Assembly: GCA_002633005.1 (NCBI GenBank)
Contig: NMRA01000112.1
Coordinates: forward strand, 690,659 to 754,658
Length of the DNA: 64,000 nt
Source of the DNA: Phoronis australis
Lineage: Eukaryota; Phoronida; Phoronidae
Direction of reading: 5' to 3'
Position numbers and translations under genes: made by a program. The notes beneath the pieces were generated by a model. It saw only the letters and a list, made by a program, of their open reading frames with translations, was not told the origin of the DNA and did no database searches. Shown one piece after another: positions 11,438-26,400 of the stretch. Numbering within the stretch: position 1 is the first letter of the stretch; each line of letters starts with the position of its first letter.

Positions 11438-14400
11438 GTATATATATATATATAATATGATTATTAGACGATATTGCATCAAGTTTTAGTTTATAAGTTG
11501 ACATTAACAGTGGGTTGGTCTCTTATAAATCTTTGTTATTTCAGATAACCTTAAACTTTGGGACACTTTCGAAAACTCATTTTCAAATCTGCTAAATCGG
11601 AAAGTGTGGCTAAATTTTTGACTTAATTAATGCACGCCTGGGGGTAAATCACTCACCTCGCACTTCAAGACCACCCATGATGAAGACTACCCGCTTCGCA
11701 CCGTAGGACTCATTTTGGGACACAAAGGCCTACATATAATGCTTTCTGGATTTAATTACTATAGTACTTGTATTTTTCATAATAAACATTTAAAAAAAAC
11801 TTTGTGACACATTAAGGAAGTGTTTTAGCTGCTGGACTGCGTTCTATTTACGGCACTCGCAAGAAAAGCCGGAATCACATATTTGGCCTGCAATACATAG
11901 CGACGTGCCGATATCTCGCAAAGACTTGCGAGATTCTTGCGTCTACGGAACGCAGCCTTAAATAATCCTTTTGGCTCTCAGGGGAAGTTCCAATCTTGCA
12001 GTAGCACTTACTATTTTTACATACAACCGCCAAAATAGGGTTTAGAGAACTAAAAATGCAAACGGGAATGTTGACACTTATCAGCTACTAAGCTTTTTTC
12101 GTCCACTTTCTCCTTCCTTACCAGAAAAAAAACAGTCGACTATTTTTTTGATGCAAAAATAATTGGCTCTAAACACTGTTCGTTTTCAAAAATTGTCTTC
12201 TGTTTCCGTTGTCTCTCTGACAAATTCACGGGAAGTCCAGTAAACATAATTCGCCGAGAATGTCTCAGTGTTTGTAAATGGATTTTCTGTACAACTCCAC
12301 TAACGCAAATGTTAGTCAATCACAGTAACTCACAAACAGCAGTGGCGTTCTCACTGACACAATTTTCTCACTAACACAACATCGCTATTTTCTCACGAGC
12401 TGCATTTTTGCTATTATCATTCCATGAATTCATTTATTTTCTCTACATGGAGCGAAAACATTTCATCACTCGAAACAAAGCAAAAGATTTCTCAAGTCAG
12501 AGATTCAATTTTGAATTCATTACTAGTGGCTAACACGGAATTTCTCATCACGCAAGTTCAACAACGACAACAAGCATTTCCAAAACTAGTTTCAAACATG
12601 ACACTTTAATGGAACGCGACAAACGCTAATTAGTCGACTTCACGTATTGACACATGTGCTGTGTAGGTACCACTCAATCAGTCGTAATTTACATACGATA
12701 ACAGCGTTATTTGTTAAAACGTTTAGCTGTGACTTTCAAGTTCACATGCTTTCGCATTAAGTCATTTGAAACAGGGGCCCCCAGGAAAAATTAAGGTTGC
12801 ATTTCGTCCTGTTTAATTGGCTAAAACCGAAAATCGAGGGCCTTTTACCGCCACAAAATCGATCTCATAACAGTCTCTAGCGTGATGGAATTCTAAGTCC
12901 AATACGAATAAAGCAACGAAACCATCAGCATGGCCAATTCCAAAATTATGCGAACTCCACAGTTGCCCACGTGCGCATGCGCTTGGTAACTGAAATACAA
13001 TCCTATCTCGTAAGGATTATTATGAGGCAGATGATATCAGACATAATGCGAATTTCGTTTTAACCCAAACAGGGTGAAATACCGCTTCAAATGTTACACA
13101 CAGCTGCATATCCACTATTCCAATGCCATTTGTGTCTACATGTAGAGACATTAACAAATTTACATGAGCTGAGCTTCATTAAGATGTCAGATCAATCCGA
13201 ACAGCTAAGCACAGCCAGTCCAGTCGTTTTGTATTGCATGAAATTGGGCGACACGATTACGTGTAGGTACGTGGGTAACCTATTCTCCAGCAAAAGTGAC
13301 GATGAGGACAAAAATGTCTTCACGCGATTAGACTGTAAAGTTTTGTTGGTGGCCACTATGGGTCTGGTGTTGGGAGTAAGTCTTGTCAGCGAAATCACGT
13401 TTCCCTTTGTCACATGTTTGATTGCTAACCTAATTCACATCAGGGGCCGAGGTCTAATCTCCGGACTTCAACTCAAACTCGAAATTATTTTTGATATTTT
13501 CTGCTCAGTATATTTTATTCTACGCTCTATTATACTGTTTTTGCGGACAATAATCTAATCCAAGTTAGCATTTGGCGACTTCTACATTCGAGCTACATTC
13601 TCGAGATTTCGAGTTAAAATTAGAAATTTCGATTTCAAGTGCAAATGAGGATTAGACAATCACTCAAGTATAGTGAACTCGAGCACAGAACAATAGACAA
13701 CAATACAGAACAAAAATTACCAAAAATAATTTCGAGCCAAAAATGGACCTTGTGCCCTTACACTATTTGTTAGGGAGGTAAAATTTGTTCTTGGTTATTC
13801 TAACGTATATTCCACACACGTATAAACACATGGTCTACCACATGCTTTTGTATCCCGCAAGCACATTTCCTGATTCATTCTCCATCGATGATCTGCTCTG
13901 TAAGTGTCCCAGGCTTATCGAAAGATGTTTTTCTGCTTTCATTAGCAACGAATATTTGTGGGTCATGATGGAGGAAGATCGCAGTTTTTACATTTTCTCC
14001 GCTGTGATTGGTCGGAATTAAAAGCTTGATTGACATGCCAGCGCTATCCCTTACTACATGTAGTGTAATGCTATTGTAAGGTGGTGACGTACAAGTCAAT
14101 ATTTGATGTTCCTTGCAAGCAGCGATTATAGTGCGGTAATTTTCCAGTAACTTCAACGTATCAATTTTCAGCTCTGTTCTAGTTTTAACGTTCGTTTCTG
14201 ACACGATATTGTGTGGAACGCGTCGATTTAGTTTCTTTTTGTTTTTGTTCTGCAGCCCGGTAAATCATGCCACAAAACACTTCTCAACTTCTAATCAACA
14301 GGAACGTACATTATTGTGTTGCCAGATGGTAAGCCAAACTCTATCAGTTCGAGGGCTTTTATCTACGGCAAAACGTACTCAGCTGGCGGCGCTGATGCCG

Positions 14401-17400
14401 TTTTTCAAACTCATTACGAGGCGGTTACCGATTATTCAATTAGCCCGTCTCGTCATACACTCTGCCCCTGTACATAAGTGGTGTTGTGACAGAGGTTCGT
14501 GACATCTCGGATAACTTAGTGACGTGTGAAAAATATGGCGGAAAGCAACTCTTGCGTGCAGTTGTCCAAAGTGAAGGTTAAGTATTTATCATAGAAAAAT
14601 AAAAGATTGAAAACAAGCTTCAAAATCCTCCGAATAAACACACACCCAATAAATTTGCGCAAACAAGTATTCATGGTTGGTAAACATACAATTGTTGAGG
14701 CGGGGCCTCGGCCATTATCTCCTTTCTGGGATCCAAAAATCAAAATAATGACCGAGTGTTTAAGACAATTATTGTTTTATTATGTTATTACATCCACTCA
14801 CTGGAGGCAATGTTTGGGCTTTCGATTACTCGTTCGGTCAATCAGCTACCATTTTTCTAAAACGTGGAGACATTTGGAATAACTTCCAGGAAATTTTCTT
14901 AATGGAGAAAAGAACAAACGGTTATATTTTGGGAAAGACATCATGTTTTGGGGCCATACAACTGCCGGTTTTAATGCAGCATAATCGACCAATCTCATCA
15001 GGATAAATCAACGATATCACCAGCTGTGTGTCAGCACGCTTAGAACATACACCTTTAACCTTTCTATTAGAAATACATCTTTTGTACCGGCAGTGACGTG
15101 ATTGTGGGACCTAAGTTGGGTTGCTGCTGGCCGGTTTACATTTACGTTTATTTAAAATCAAATGTGACTTCATAATCCGCATGAAATAAAAAGCTTAAAC
15201 TACGTTTGAGTTCGGTGACGTGCAGTGGGAAACTCGAGGCTCGAGTCGTCCTCTACTGAATACCGCAGTTAGATAGTATGAAAGAGCCTTCGGTGTTTAA
15301 GGTAGCGTCGATCCGTGGGAAGGCTAAAATTTGGCCGTAGATCGAAGTTAAGAGATCACGTTTACTTCGCAGTAAATATGTTAATTGAACGGTAAAGCGT
15401 CGCTGTAGTGGGAACCTCGATCGTTGTCCATCGAAGTTATTGGCAGGGGTCACTGCTGCATCAGTGGTGAAGGTCATATTACGCCACCTTGCGTTAAGTT
15501 CGATGACGATAGCTTCAACCAGTGTCTAGCTTCACCTTGCGATAGCTACGATGTCTTGTGAATTAACTGCCAGTTTATGTCGATAGAATTAACTTGATAG
15601 GAAAGATTGCTGGAATAAAGAATTCATCATGTTGCAATAAACAATAGCAAACAAATAGTATTTTCTCTATGGCGTTTTTTCAACACGAAAACAACAACAA
15701 TTATTTGGTTAGTCAAGTCACGTGACTGTCCAAATAAAGAAGACGACGAAGTTAAGAACTTTAATAACTGTATTTTCGGCTTACAAGAAGTCGGCTTCGC
15801 GCTGCAGGCCAGGACGATGCTACTAGTTATCTGTGCTGTCATCGGATGTTTACGAGCCGACAACCGCCCTACATTACAAAGCATTTGAAAAACGATAACA
15901 AGATCGCAGATTTATAAAATCCCCAATTGACAGGGCTACACGTCGTAACACAGTGTTGTCACATGTAAGTGCTAACCTTGCAGTTCAGAAGTTTTGAATC
16001 AAAATTCTCTATTATTCACAAGCTAATATGCCATTATGGATAATTATAATCAATTTCCAACTAATTTCTTCGTTAATGAATGGATGTGTCCTATAATTGA
16101 ACACATAGCCGAAGGTTTTGACACTCGTGATTATGTGGTGGTTTTAGCAGTTTTACAGACCTGGCCTTCCAGCGGCCACCTAGATCTACGCATGCTGAAA
16201 CCAAACAATTTTCATGAATGTGTATGACCAAGCTTCAGCAAATTAGTTTAGTTGTGTTCAACAAGCCGTCCACACTAGCAAACCTTTGTTACCAAACTTG
16301 ACCAAACTCGAGTCTATAAGCACTAAAAAGTTTGCCCGGGTGGACGGGGTTTTAAATAAGCTAGCGTGGGACTTCAAGGCGAACGAATTTTTATCCCAGA
16401 AATTAGGAATCGGCTTGCTGGTACCAGAAGACGTTGTGCGCGTTACGTTTGTCTGAAATCTACTTGTATGCGAGTGTTTTCGAGGTATGTGTAGCGACCA
16501 GAAACTCCTACAGTGTATGTTGTGACTGAAAAAAGACGAAACGAGTATTTCAACTGGTCCGTCGCCATTTTGTCACTTTCGAGCTCAAAGTCTCTTTACA
16601 AAGCGAGTAGATACCTCAAATTATGAAGAACGGTGAAAACTTACCCAAAGTGCGGTGTCCACTTTGATTTATGGGGTAGAAAACTGCGTGGACTTCTTCC
16701 CCGTTTACCCGTTGTTCTACACAGAAAACAGTGGCCGAGGGAAGTAGACAGGGTTGCCATCGGAGCAAATTGCTAATGGACATTTTACTTAATGTGGCTG
16801 ATCAATGTATGCGAGTCAGCGTTTCCGATGACTCCCAATCAGAAACTTTCTAATTTTGTGATTGGAATTTCAAAAGAAACAACGAAGCGAGAATTTTTGA
16901 CGATGGGTCGCCCGCCATCTTGTCACTGTCACAGCTTTCTGTCTGGTCAAAAGAGGACACTGGGAAGTAATGTAAAGGAAGTTAACCAAAAAATCCGTTA
17001 GGTTTGTCAGCCAAGCATGCGCACTACAACTGAAATCTAGAAATGTGCTCTTTTTGCAACGTTTGTTGGCGCCCACGACAAAAATTCTTCAAGATTAGAA
17101 ATAAAGGTAACGTGACACTCGGCGCCTTTTTACATTAAACCATTGATTGGGCGAGCTTTCACCAGCTCATAAGAGGCAAAAGAAGCATGAGTGCTCGTAC
17201 ACTAAAACAAATATAGACCGATCTCTCACCAGGTCATATGGACTCAGAGACAGTAATTTTGCCCGAGGTCGAAGTATCTTTTGATTTGGAACTGAGTCGG
17301 GCGCCTCTACAAGTTCTTCTCTACTTGCAGGCGAGCCGCTAACCGTTAAGATAGACCTAAACATAAGAAGTATGGGCCCGATTTCAGAAAAAGACATGGT

Positions 17401-20400
17401 AAGCCAAGCATTCACATTTGATATTTTTACTTGTGATGTGTTAGTCCAAGCAAAGGTGGAGAGTTGACATTTTTACGACTTGTCTTTTGTGGAATATCTC
17501 ATCCAGGCCACAGGTTGGCTGGAAATGTAGGTGCACGTTCTTTGTTTTCATTGCCTGGTTTCGTTCAACTTTGGATGAACGGCATTCACAAGCCACTCTG
17601 TGATGTGAAACATCTATCTATCTGTAAACAAGTCAATGCCTGAATCGATGGGTCATACATAAACGAGCAGGTAATCCAATTCTTTGTATTAGAACTCGAA
17701 ATGTTTTTGACATATCATATTCTACTTCTTTGAAAACTCAAGATGCAAAACAATACTATTCTATGCTCGCGTACACTGTGTCGTACATGGATGACTGTCT
17801 AATCCACTATCTATTCTTCTGTGCTTGAGTTTGTTTTGGCGTGGGTATTATGAAGTTATTTTCTAGAAATTAGTTTAATCCTTGTGAAGTTTCGTGTATG
17901 AGTAAAATTCGTTGTAACATTAAAAGAATACTAAACCGGTTAAGACCAATAACAGACACTATGCACGACACCCATCTAAATCCTTAAAGTAAAGCCCTGT
18001 TGGTATTTTCATTCTTCAAAATTTTGGATGACGTTTAAATTTACTTACAAAGTATGCTAAAGTCAGAAGCGCGACTATCGCTTTTTAAAGCCAATTCAAA
18101 CTGATCGTGGCGAAAGATCTTCCATCTCAAAACGAACTAATCACGTTATATGGCAGAGTGGATAAATTTGATTTTGAACAATGGTTCTATACACGTAGGG
18201 TTCTACACATGTACACGTAGCTCAGGGATGGTACCAGTGGTGGAAGAGCAGGTGAGAGAACATGCTTTTGGTGGAGTCACCACAACGGGGTTTAAAATCC
18301 TTTTATTGGGAAGCACCAAATTTGAGACACCAGGACTCTGTTATGGGCGACAATGTAATGTGTTTTGAGAACAGGCCTGAGATGGATTCGAATCCACGAC
18401 ATCACTGGTCTCAATTTGAGTACAGCGGAAAACCGAAAATGTGGCCAATATTTTAAGCGGCCTCAATTTCAGTTAACTTTGCTGAATGTCTGGAAGGCAA
18501 CGAAAGGAATCGGTTATTTGTTACAAAGTCACCAAAACAGAACAGATTTTGCTGTTTTACAGTTCTGGTAAAAGTTAAGAACTTCTAAGTTCTATCTCAC
18601 AACAGTAGTCTTCAAAATGGGTTTTTCGACCCTAAGATAGACCGTGTCACTTTAATACGGAGAGCACTGTGATCAGCATCAGTTAGTTCTTCAAAAATAT
18701 TTCACTTAAGAAATTTATGTTATAATTATGGAATAAAAACTTTATCAGTTTTCCTCAGTACTAAGGCACGGCCATATACAGCACGTTTTTCACGATTATG
18801 GTAATGGCAATTTTTTGACTTTTTTCAAATTTGATAAAAATTTTGTCAAGGTAACGTATACTGACTTTCGACGTTTAGAAGTGCATTTCATTTCTGTAAC
18901 ATGGGTAAATACATGCACACTGTGAATGCCTTAAGGGTTTTGAGATATTGAATAGTTTATGTTTTCTTTAATGAAAGCAATAAATAGAACCACTACCTCC
19001 CTCTATACACGGAGTGCATAACTAATTGCACCCTTAGTTTAACCAGGTGGCCCGAGGAATACAAATTTTTCTACTCATGCCCTGCGAAATTTAATTTTTG
19101 TTTCTATATGACTTTAAGTTTCCATCCTAGAAGTATGATATTTTCTAAATCTCTTTCAAGTATCATCCTTGTGCTGCGTTAAATTTTCGCATTTCATTTT
19201 TCAGATGTTCTCGCTGGACTGTTACTTTAGACAAACGTGGCAGGACTTCAGGTTGAAATTCTCGCCACTAGGGGACATCAAAATTCTTGCCTTCAGTAAC
19301 GCCATGATAGATGAAATTTGGCGACCCGATGTGTACTTTATGAACGGAAAGGGCTCCTATCTCCACACAATCACTTCACCCAATAGACTTCTGCGGATAA
19401 GAGCAGACGGGCAAATTTTGTATTCAAGCAGGTGCGTTTATGTCAGTCATGAAATCTGTGGAACTCATGGAAATTCTAGTCAAGGACTTTTGAAAGCCTG
19501 CGGGCCGTGATTTGAATAACTTAACTCCACTTATTAGTTTGATCGTCATTACATACCGTCAACGGAAATATTTTTATGTAGATTCGAAACCTGAGGTATC
19601 ATTTGTTGATGATTGCTGCTAGGCTTGGTACTGGGAACCAATTTTCAGCATTTGGATATGTGTGTATTTATTTCAAGTAGTATGCAGTAGTAGAGTGGAT
19701 ATAGGATGATTTTTGGCAAACTTAAAATATATGCTAATGCTCATTTGTTCTGTTCTAAGTTGTCAATTTGGAGCGTTTTCTTGCAACCCGAAAACACCGC
19801 TCGCGAATCTTTAAATTCTGCACACAGACTCAAAACCACGGTCCCGCCCCCCGAAAACACTGCCTACGCACTAAGTCCGTGAGCAGTGTTTACGTGAGCC
19901 AAAACCGTCCAGGAGCCTTGCTTTTTAGGTGCCCAAACCGTGATTTGTGAGTGCAGTATTTGTATGGAATTTACAGGCCAGTGAGTCGTGTTCATGAGTG
20001 CGTGAGCCAGTCTTTACTGTCTCAATTTATCATTGACGCTAACATTTGTTGCTTCACTCCCGTAACTGGTTTTCAAATTGTCACCAAAAATTAAATTAAG
20101 ATATCGAAAAACAACAATCCCTGTAATGGCAATGGCACTGACGATTGTTTAAGTATCGCTCACATTGGGAAATTAAAATTTTAGCAATAGTGACCATGTT
20201 TAATATTTATTCTCCTTTTACTGACGACAGATTGACAGTGAAAACCAGCTGCCCTATGCATCTGTGGAACTATCCAATGGACTCTCAAGCATGCCCTCTC
20301 AAGATTGCAAGTTGTAAGTACATTCATGTGCATCCGACGTGCCTTTTCCAAGCTGATACCTTATTACCTAGTCCGGAATTCGTGACCGACAACTTATCTT

Positions 20401-23400
20401 CTAGGGACTCCAACGATCCGAGAATCCTACTCTGCCCCTAAGTGAATCCTTGGTTGTCCATTCTGTGCTCAGTCTCATATCTCGACTTCAGAGAGCTCTA
20501 GAGACGTACTCCTTAGCCTTTAGTGGTGGCGAAAATTTCCCATTTAGAGTTGTCTTAGATTTTTTATGAATGCTTATGGGACTCTCTGATTCCGTCGCAG
20601 TAAACGATATCATTGTTGTGTGGTACCGTAGAACACAAATTTGAGGCTCGGCAAATGTTGTAGTGGAGCGAGTTTTAGCACATACATTGGACGTCCGTTA
20701 CATGCACGGGATCAGCGAGACGGTGAGCACATCTTAAGTTGGACAGAATTTCGCTAATTTATCTCAGACGACACTTCAGCTATTGGGGATAGATTACAGT
20801 AATTACCTATCGGCGACCTGTTTGTGTTTGCGGACCAAGCTTTCGAGCCCGTCCTGAGCCCCTCGTCAGGGTACTGTCGGGAATCTTCGTGTCACATGGT
20901 CATCAGTGGGTGGTCCTTGGGGGTTGTCCAACCCCACTTGGTCAATGTTATTTGCAAGGAGGCGCTGGTAAATAGCTGGTTATTCATATCCACTGTCGCA
21001 GTTCAATTTTGGTTTGTTGCTCGTGACTTCAACTGTTTCTCTGATTTTACGATACCAATATTTATTTTCTCTAGATATTATTTCGACTGTAGGTTTGCAA
21101 ATGTTATGGGATGTGTCTACATTGTGTTCTCCTACGGTTGTAGGATTGCCAGGTGATATGTTGAAGTGTTCTTTTAGTCTAGTACCTAGACTCCGAGCGA
21201 TCTCACCAACATATTTGGCAGGACAATCAGGGAATTCAATCATGTGTGTCACACTACATTTCTCGTTGTCGTCTGACTTGTCTTTTGGGTGGACCAAGGC
21301 ACTCGATGGGGGTGTTGAATGGTTTATGGTATGTGCCCACCTGATGTTCTCTGAAGATGTTAGACATTTTTCCGAGTGACCGTGAACGTACGAAAGGCTA
21401 CGTTGACTCTAAAAGGGTCAGCCTTCTCTCTCACACACACACACTGGGTCTTGGATCAAGCATCCAGTTAGAGTAGTCATTCTCACGTAACACATGTTTA
21501 ATGCTAGACTGTTCCAGATATTTTTCATTTTTTTACTAATTGTCCAGTTCTTTTTAAAAGTGTACACACGACTGAGCTTTTATGTTGGAGATGATGGTTG
21601 AGCGGAAAGTGACCTTAGGTATGCACGTATCAAGAAACCTACGTTTGTCATCCGATAGGTGCTCAATGCTTAACTTGATGTGAGGGCCCAAAAAGTTGAT
21701 GTGATCTAGAATTGCACTAACGTAGTACCCCTGGATATTGACAAAGGTGTCGTCTATGTAGGGGTACCACATTAATCAGGGATTGTCAGCCGTAGCGATG
21801 GCTCTAGTTTCGAAACTTTCCTTATACAAATAAGCCACGACGGAGCTAATAAGTGATCCCATACCAGCACCGTGTTGTTGTTTGTAGAAATTACCTCTGA
21901 ATAGGAAATACTCTGTGTTCAGACAAAATTGCAAAACTTCAAGTATTTGTCCCATTCTCAACTTCGCTCTATACTTCCATGACTGGTCGTGGTGCAACTT
22001 CTCGTCAATAGCCGAAATGTTCTTTTCTTCGCAAGTTTTATAACGTTTTGACATTTCGCTGAATCAAATATGGCGGGATACACGGCGTGTAGGTGTACCC
22101 AGGTGTTTGATCTTCAGTAAGATCCTACCCCCTGACAAGGGCAGAGTTACAATCATTCTAGACACGCCGGACAAGGATAGCAAAATGAATACCCTACTTA
22201 GTGCTTCCACGTGAGCTCATTTAGTCAGTTTCTATTTTCATGGGAACACATTTAGTCAACTTCGATCTCCATGGGACCTCATTTAGTCAGCTTCCATCTC
22301 CATGAGAACCCACTTAGTTGGCTTCAATCTCCATGTCAACTCATTTAGTTAACTTCTAAACCCTTTTAGTCAGCTTCTATCTCTATGTGAACTCATTTAG
22401 TCAGCTTTATCTCTACATGAACTCATTTAGTTATATTCTATCTCCATGTGAACACATGTAGTCAGCTGCTATCTCCATGTGAACTCAGTAAGTCATCTTC
22501 TGTCTCCATGTCAACTCATTTTGTTAATTTCTATCTCCATTTGAACTAATATAGTCGGCTTTGATCTCCATGGGAACTCATTTAACCACCTTCTATCTCC
22601 ACGTGAATTCATTTCGCCAGGTTTTATATCCATGTCTGCCACTATGTGAACTCAATTAGCCAACTTCTATATCCATATCAATTCATTCAGTCAGCTTCTA
22701 TGTCTATGTCATCTCATTTAGTCCGCTTCTATCCCAATGAAAAGTCATTTAACCGGCTTTTATCTCCGTGTGAACTCATTTAGTCAGCTTCTATCTCTAT
22801 GTGAACTCTTTTAGTTCTCTCTCCATGGGTACTCATTTAGTCAGCTTCTATCTATATGTGAACTCATTTAGCCAGCTTCAATAACCATGTCTACTCATTT
22901 AGCCAGCTTCTATCTCCATGGGCACTCATTTAGCCACTTTCTAAAACCATATCAACTCATTTAGTTAGCTTCTACCTCCATGTTAACTCATTTAACCATG
23001 TGAACTTATTTAGTCAGCTTCTATTTCCATGAGAACTCATTTAGTCAGCTTCTATCTATATGTGAACTCATTTAGCCAGCTTGTATCTCCATGTCAACTC
23101 ATTAAATCAGCTTCTATCTCCATGGGAACTCAATAAGTCATCTTCTATCTCCATGTGAACTCATTTATTCAGTTTCTATCTCCATTTCAACTCATTTAGT
23201 CAGCTTCTATATTCATGTGAACTCAATTAATCAGCCTTCCATGTCCATGTCAACTCATTCAGTCAGCTTTATTTCCATTTCAATTCATTTAGTCAGCTTC
23301 TATATTCATGTGAACTCAATTAATCAGCCTTCCATGTCCATGTCAACTCATTCAGTCAGCTTTATCTCCATTTCAAGTCCTTTAGTCAGCTTTTATCTCC

Positions 23401-26400
23401 ATGGAAACACATTTAGTCTGCTTCTATCTCTATGTCAACTCATTTAGCCAGCTTCTATATCCATATCAATTCATGTAGCCAGTTCCTATCCACATGGGAA
23501 CTCATTTAGTCAGCATCCATGTCTATGTCATCTCATTTAGTCAGCTTGTTTCTCCATGTCAGCTCATTTAGCCAGCTTCTGTCTCCATGTAAACTGATTA
23601 AGTCAGATTCTATCTCCATATGAACTCATTTAGTATTTTCGTCAAATGTTATCTTCTTGTCAACTCATGTTCAAACACATTTATTCGAACGTAACTCGGA
23701 AAGAAATTTTCAAAAACAACCATGGACCGATTTCTTGTGCATAATGTCCGCATTATCACAAACGCACGTTCAGCACGCAGCCTTTACCGTGTATTTGTAT
23801 GCGCGCATAAGGCTCACACGTCTTTATTAGAAATAACGCGTTTTGCCAAAGATTTGTTGCTCAAGTGTTTCCATAAAGGCGCGAGCGCCTAAGCTTTGAT
23901 GACAGCTTCGCCGAAGCGAAATTTCCTCAGAATATCGCTTGTAACAAATTACTCAAAATTACCAAGGAAGTGAACCACCTCTGGTACATGGGTGGTGCAG
24001 CACTGAAATATGTGGGGATGCGGATGCGCGGCCCATGTGGGCAGTTGTGAGTTATGCACAATGTTATAAAAAGAACAGTGGATTGAGTGAAGAATTGGCG
24101 AGAACAGGGATTGATCAACAGATATTACAGCTCAATTTCATGGCGTTCAAAGTTGACGCATATAATGGCTAAAAAAATTACGGACTAACGGCACTTTTTT
24201 CGCGCCAGTAACAAAATTAGGTTGCTTAAGGAAGAGTGCAGTTTTCAGTATTATCAACGATGTGCAAAATTTTATTTTGCTTAATTTTCACCCAGTTCGT
24301 TCCAAAGCTATATATTTATACAGCTCTGCACCAAGGCTACCTTGAATTGAGTTTTGTAGTTGTTTTGAAAATTTCGTAGTCATCTAACTCGATACCTTCA
24401 AAACCACTTTGATGTGATCAAGGGAAGATAATGTTTCGGAGGTTTATATTCTACCATTTTGTGGGACGCGCACGCAAATTTTGTTTTTATTAGAGGCAAT
24501 TGAGGTCAGGCTTGGCAAACACTTTTACGTTTCTTAAATGGTCCAGACATTGGGAGGCGGGTGTCATGGCTCAAACCGTCATATACAGATGATCATAGTG
24601 ATAGTGATGGTGATTATGATGATGAAGTTGATAGTAATTGCTACAAAGTACCATTTACTGTTCATTTTCAGTTGGTTACCCCGACAAAGAATTGATTCTT
24701 CGCTGGAAATACGGTGAAAACGAGTCTATTATTAGCTCGCCAGAGGTCATCCTGTCGCAGTTTGAATTGACAGGAATTGGCGGATGGGCAAACAACATTT
24801 CGTATAACAAGAGAGGTAGGGATAATCTTAACTAGCCAATGGATTTGTCTGCACACCAGTCAGTTCCAACCATTCATAAACGTTGTTGTACGTCACATAC
24901 TAAGCTTGATGTTTCAGCTGTACGCATCGAAAAATAACTGAGAACTTAAAGTTGCAGAGTCCTTATTTCATTGACTATTTTTGAATTGTTTAGAATTGAC
25001 ACCAAAACAATATTTTACAAGTTTCTCAAAAGTTTTGGCTTTTATTAACAAACGTGTATATTTTTAATCTGCAAAGAAAACTTTTACGAAAATGGGCGAT
25101 CATCTTACGACCACGACTTATAATTATTCATTACAAAGAGTTACACGTTACTCATATTTTCCAGAATGCAACAAACATCAACAAAAACGAAACAAGTATA
25201 TCGAGGTCTGCACCAAACTCGTGGGCTCTGGTAAATGGTCTAATTTCTAAGAAACACTGTACTTCTGTAATGCTCCACGGATGATCGCATGTTATACATC
25301 CATAGAGCTATCATAATAGGCCTAGACGTCCAACAACTGACAATGGAAATGGGGATTAAATGAAGTACACTGTCTCCGGGATATGGCGGAGTAAGGCCAC
25401 AAACTAGGCGGAAACTGTATAATGATGTTCATTCTTTCCGTAAGCCATATTTCCAAGCGGCACCGATTTAAATTTTCTGAGCTCATTAGAACAGCATGTA
25501 CAGGTACGCGACTTTACGGGATTTTTGTACCAGGTCATTGATTATGATTCATTTGGAGGTATTACATGAAAGAAATTAGGTTTATTTCGAATTCTAACCA
25601 CCTTATTCACCAAACTCGGGTACAACAAGTTTTAATATTTCTCACTTCTTTCTAAGTCAATGGAAATGCACGTGTCACTTTTCATACTGTAAAACTACGA
25701 ATGAATGAAAAGGTCCCTGGAGCTAAAAAAAAACGGGATATATTGTTTTAGGAATTTGCCATGGGAATATTTTCGCATAACTTTGAAACTGAGTAACAAT
25801 GCCAGGAGTTGAAAAGTAGGTGAAGGTAATGTCGACGGATATTTGACGAATGGTGAAGTATTTCTGAAAGAATGACATACACTCCAACTTGCAATTTTGC
25901 TCCCTAGTCCCGCTGCTAGTTGGGTGTCATCAGTCGCCTGCGAAGTTTTGCTTCTTTTTATTTTGTTTATATCTGGTTGAAGTGAACGATAACCGTAAAG
26001 CCGAGACATTCTGCACACATTCACTTTAGTACATATGCCAACACTAGGGCGTTATCATACTTAGCTCCGTTCAAGTTATACCTACTTGTAACCAGAAGAA
26101 GTATTGTGAGACGGAAAAAAAGCATCACATTTTATTTCGAAATAAAAGCAATAATAATCGATCATTTCTATTTTGGTAACCTTTTCTGCTTCTCTTTCTC
26201 TTTAATTGTCCCTTTGCCCAACTATTTTTGTCGTCAATTTGCCACGACATGCTGTTTGGCAGTTCTAGGTGAACCGACTCATGGACGAGACGGTCTCGCT
26301 GTCAAGTGACGGTTATGAAGTGGTGAAAACACAACAGCTTAACACTCGCTGGTTCCCTGCGTGTCCGAATGAACACGCAGGTATCATTTAGTTGCACGCG

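Noticed and set aside
13091-13558. 155-codon open frame with hydrophobic C-terminus
   Set aside because: No recognisable family, poor start context and low-complexity hydrophobic tail; lies in a channel intron.
14209-15006. Several overlapping short open frames in both strands
   Set aside because: None has a motif, and the overlaps on both strands are typical of chance frames.
18149-18400. tRNA-like A box (tggcagagtgg) and B-box-like ttcgaatcc
   Set aside because: The two boxes are about 235 bp apart and no cloverleaf can form; at most a diverged SINE, which I cannot demonstrate.
23217-23447. 76-codon open frame within the minisatellite
   Set aside because: The peptide is periodic because the DNA repeat is; no independent coding evidence.
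22205-23640. Regular repeats resembling a CRISPR array
   Set aside because: Units are directly adjacent with no unique spacers, units diverge gradually, and the genome is eukaryotic; it is a minisatellite.
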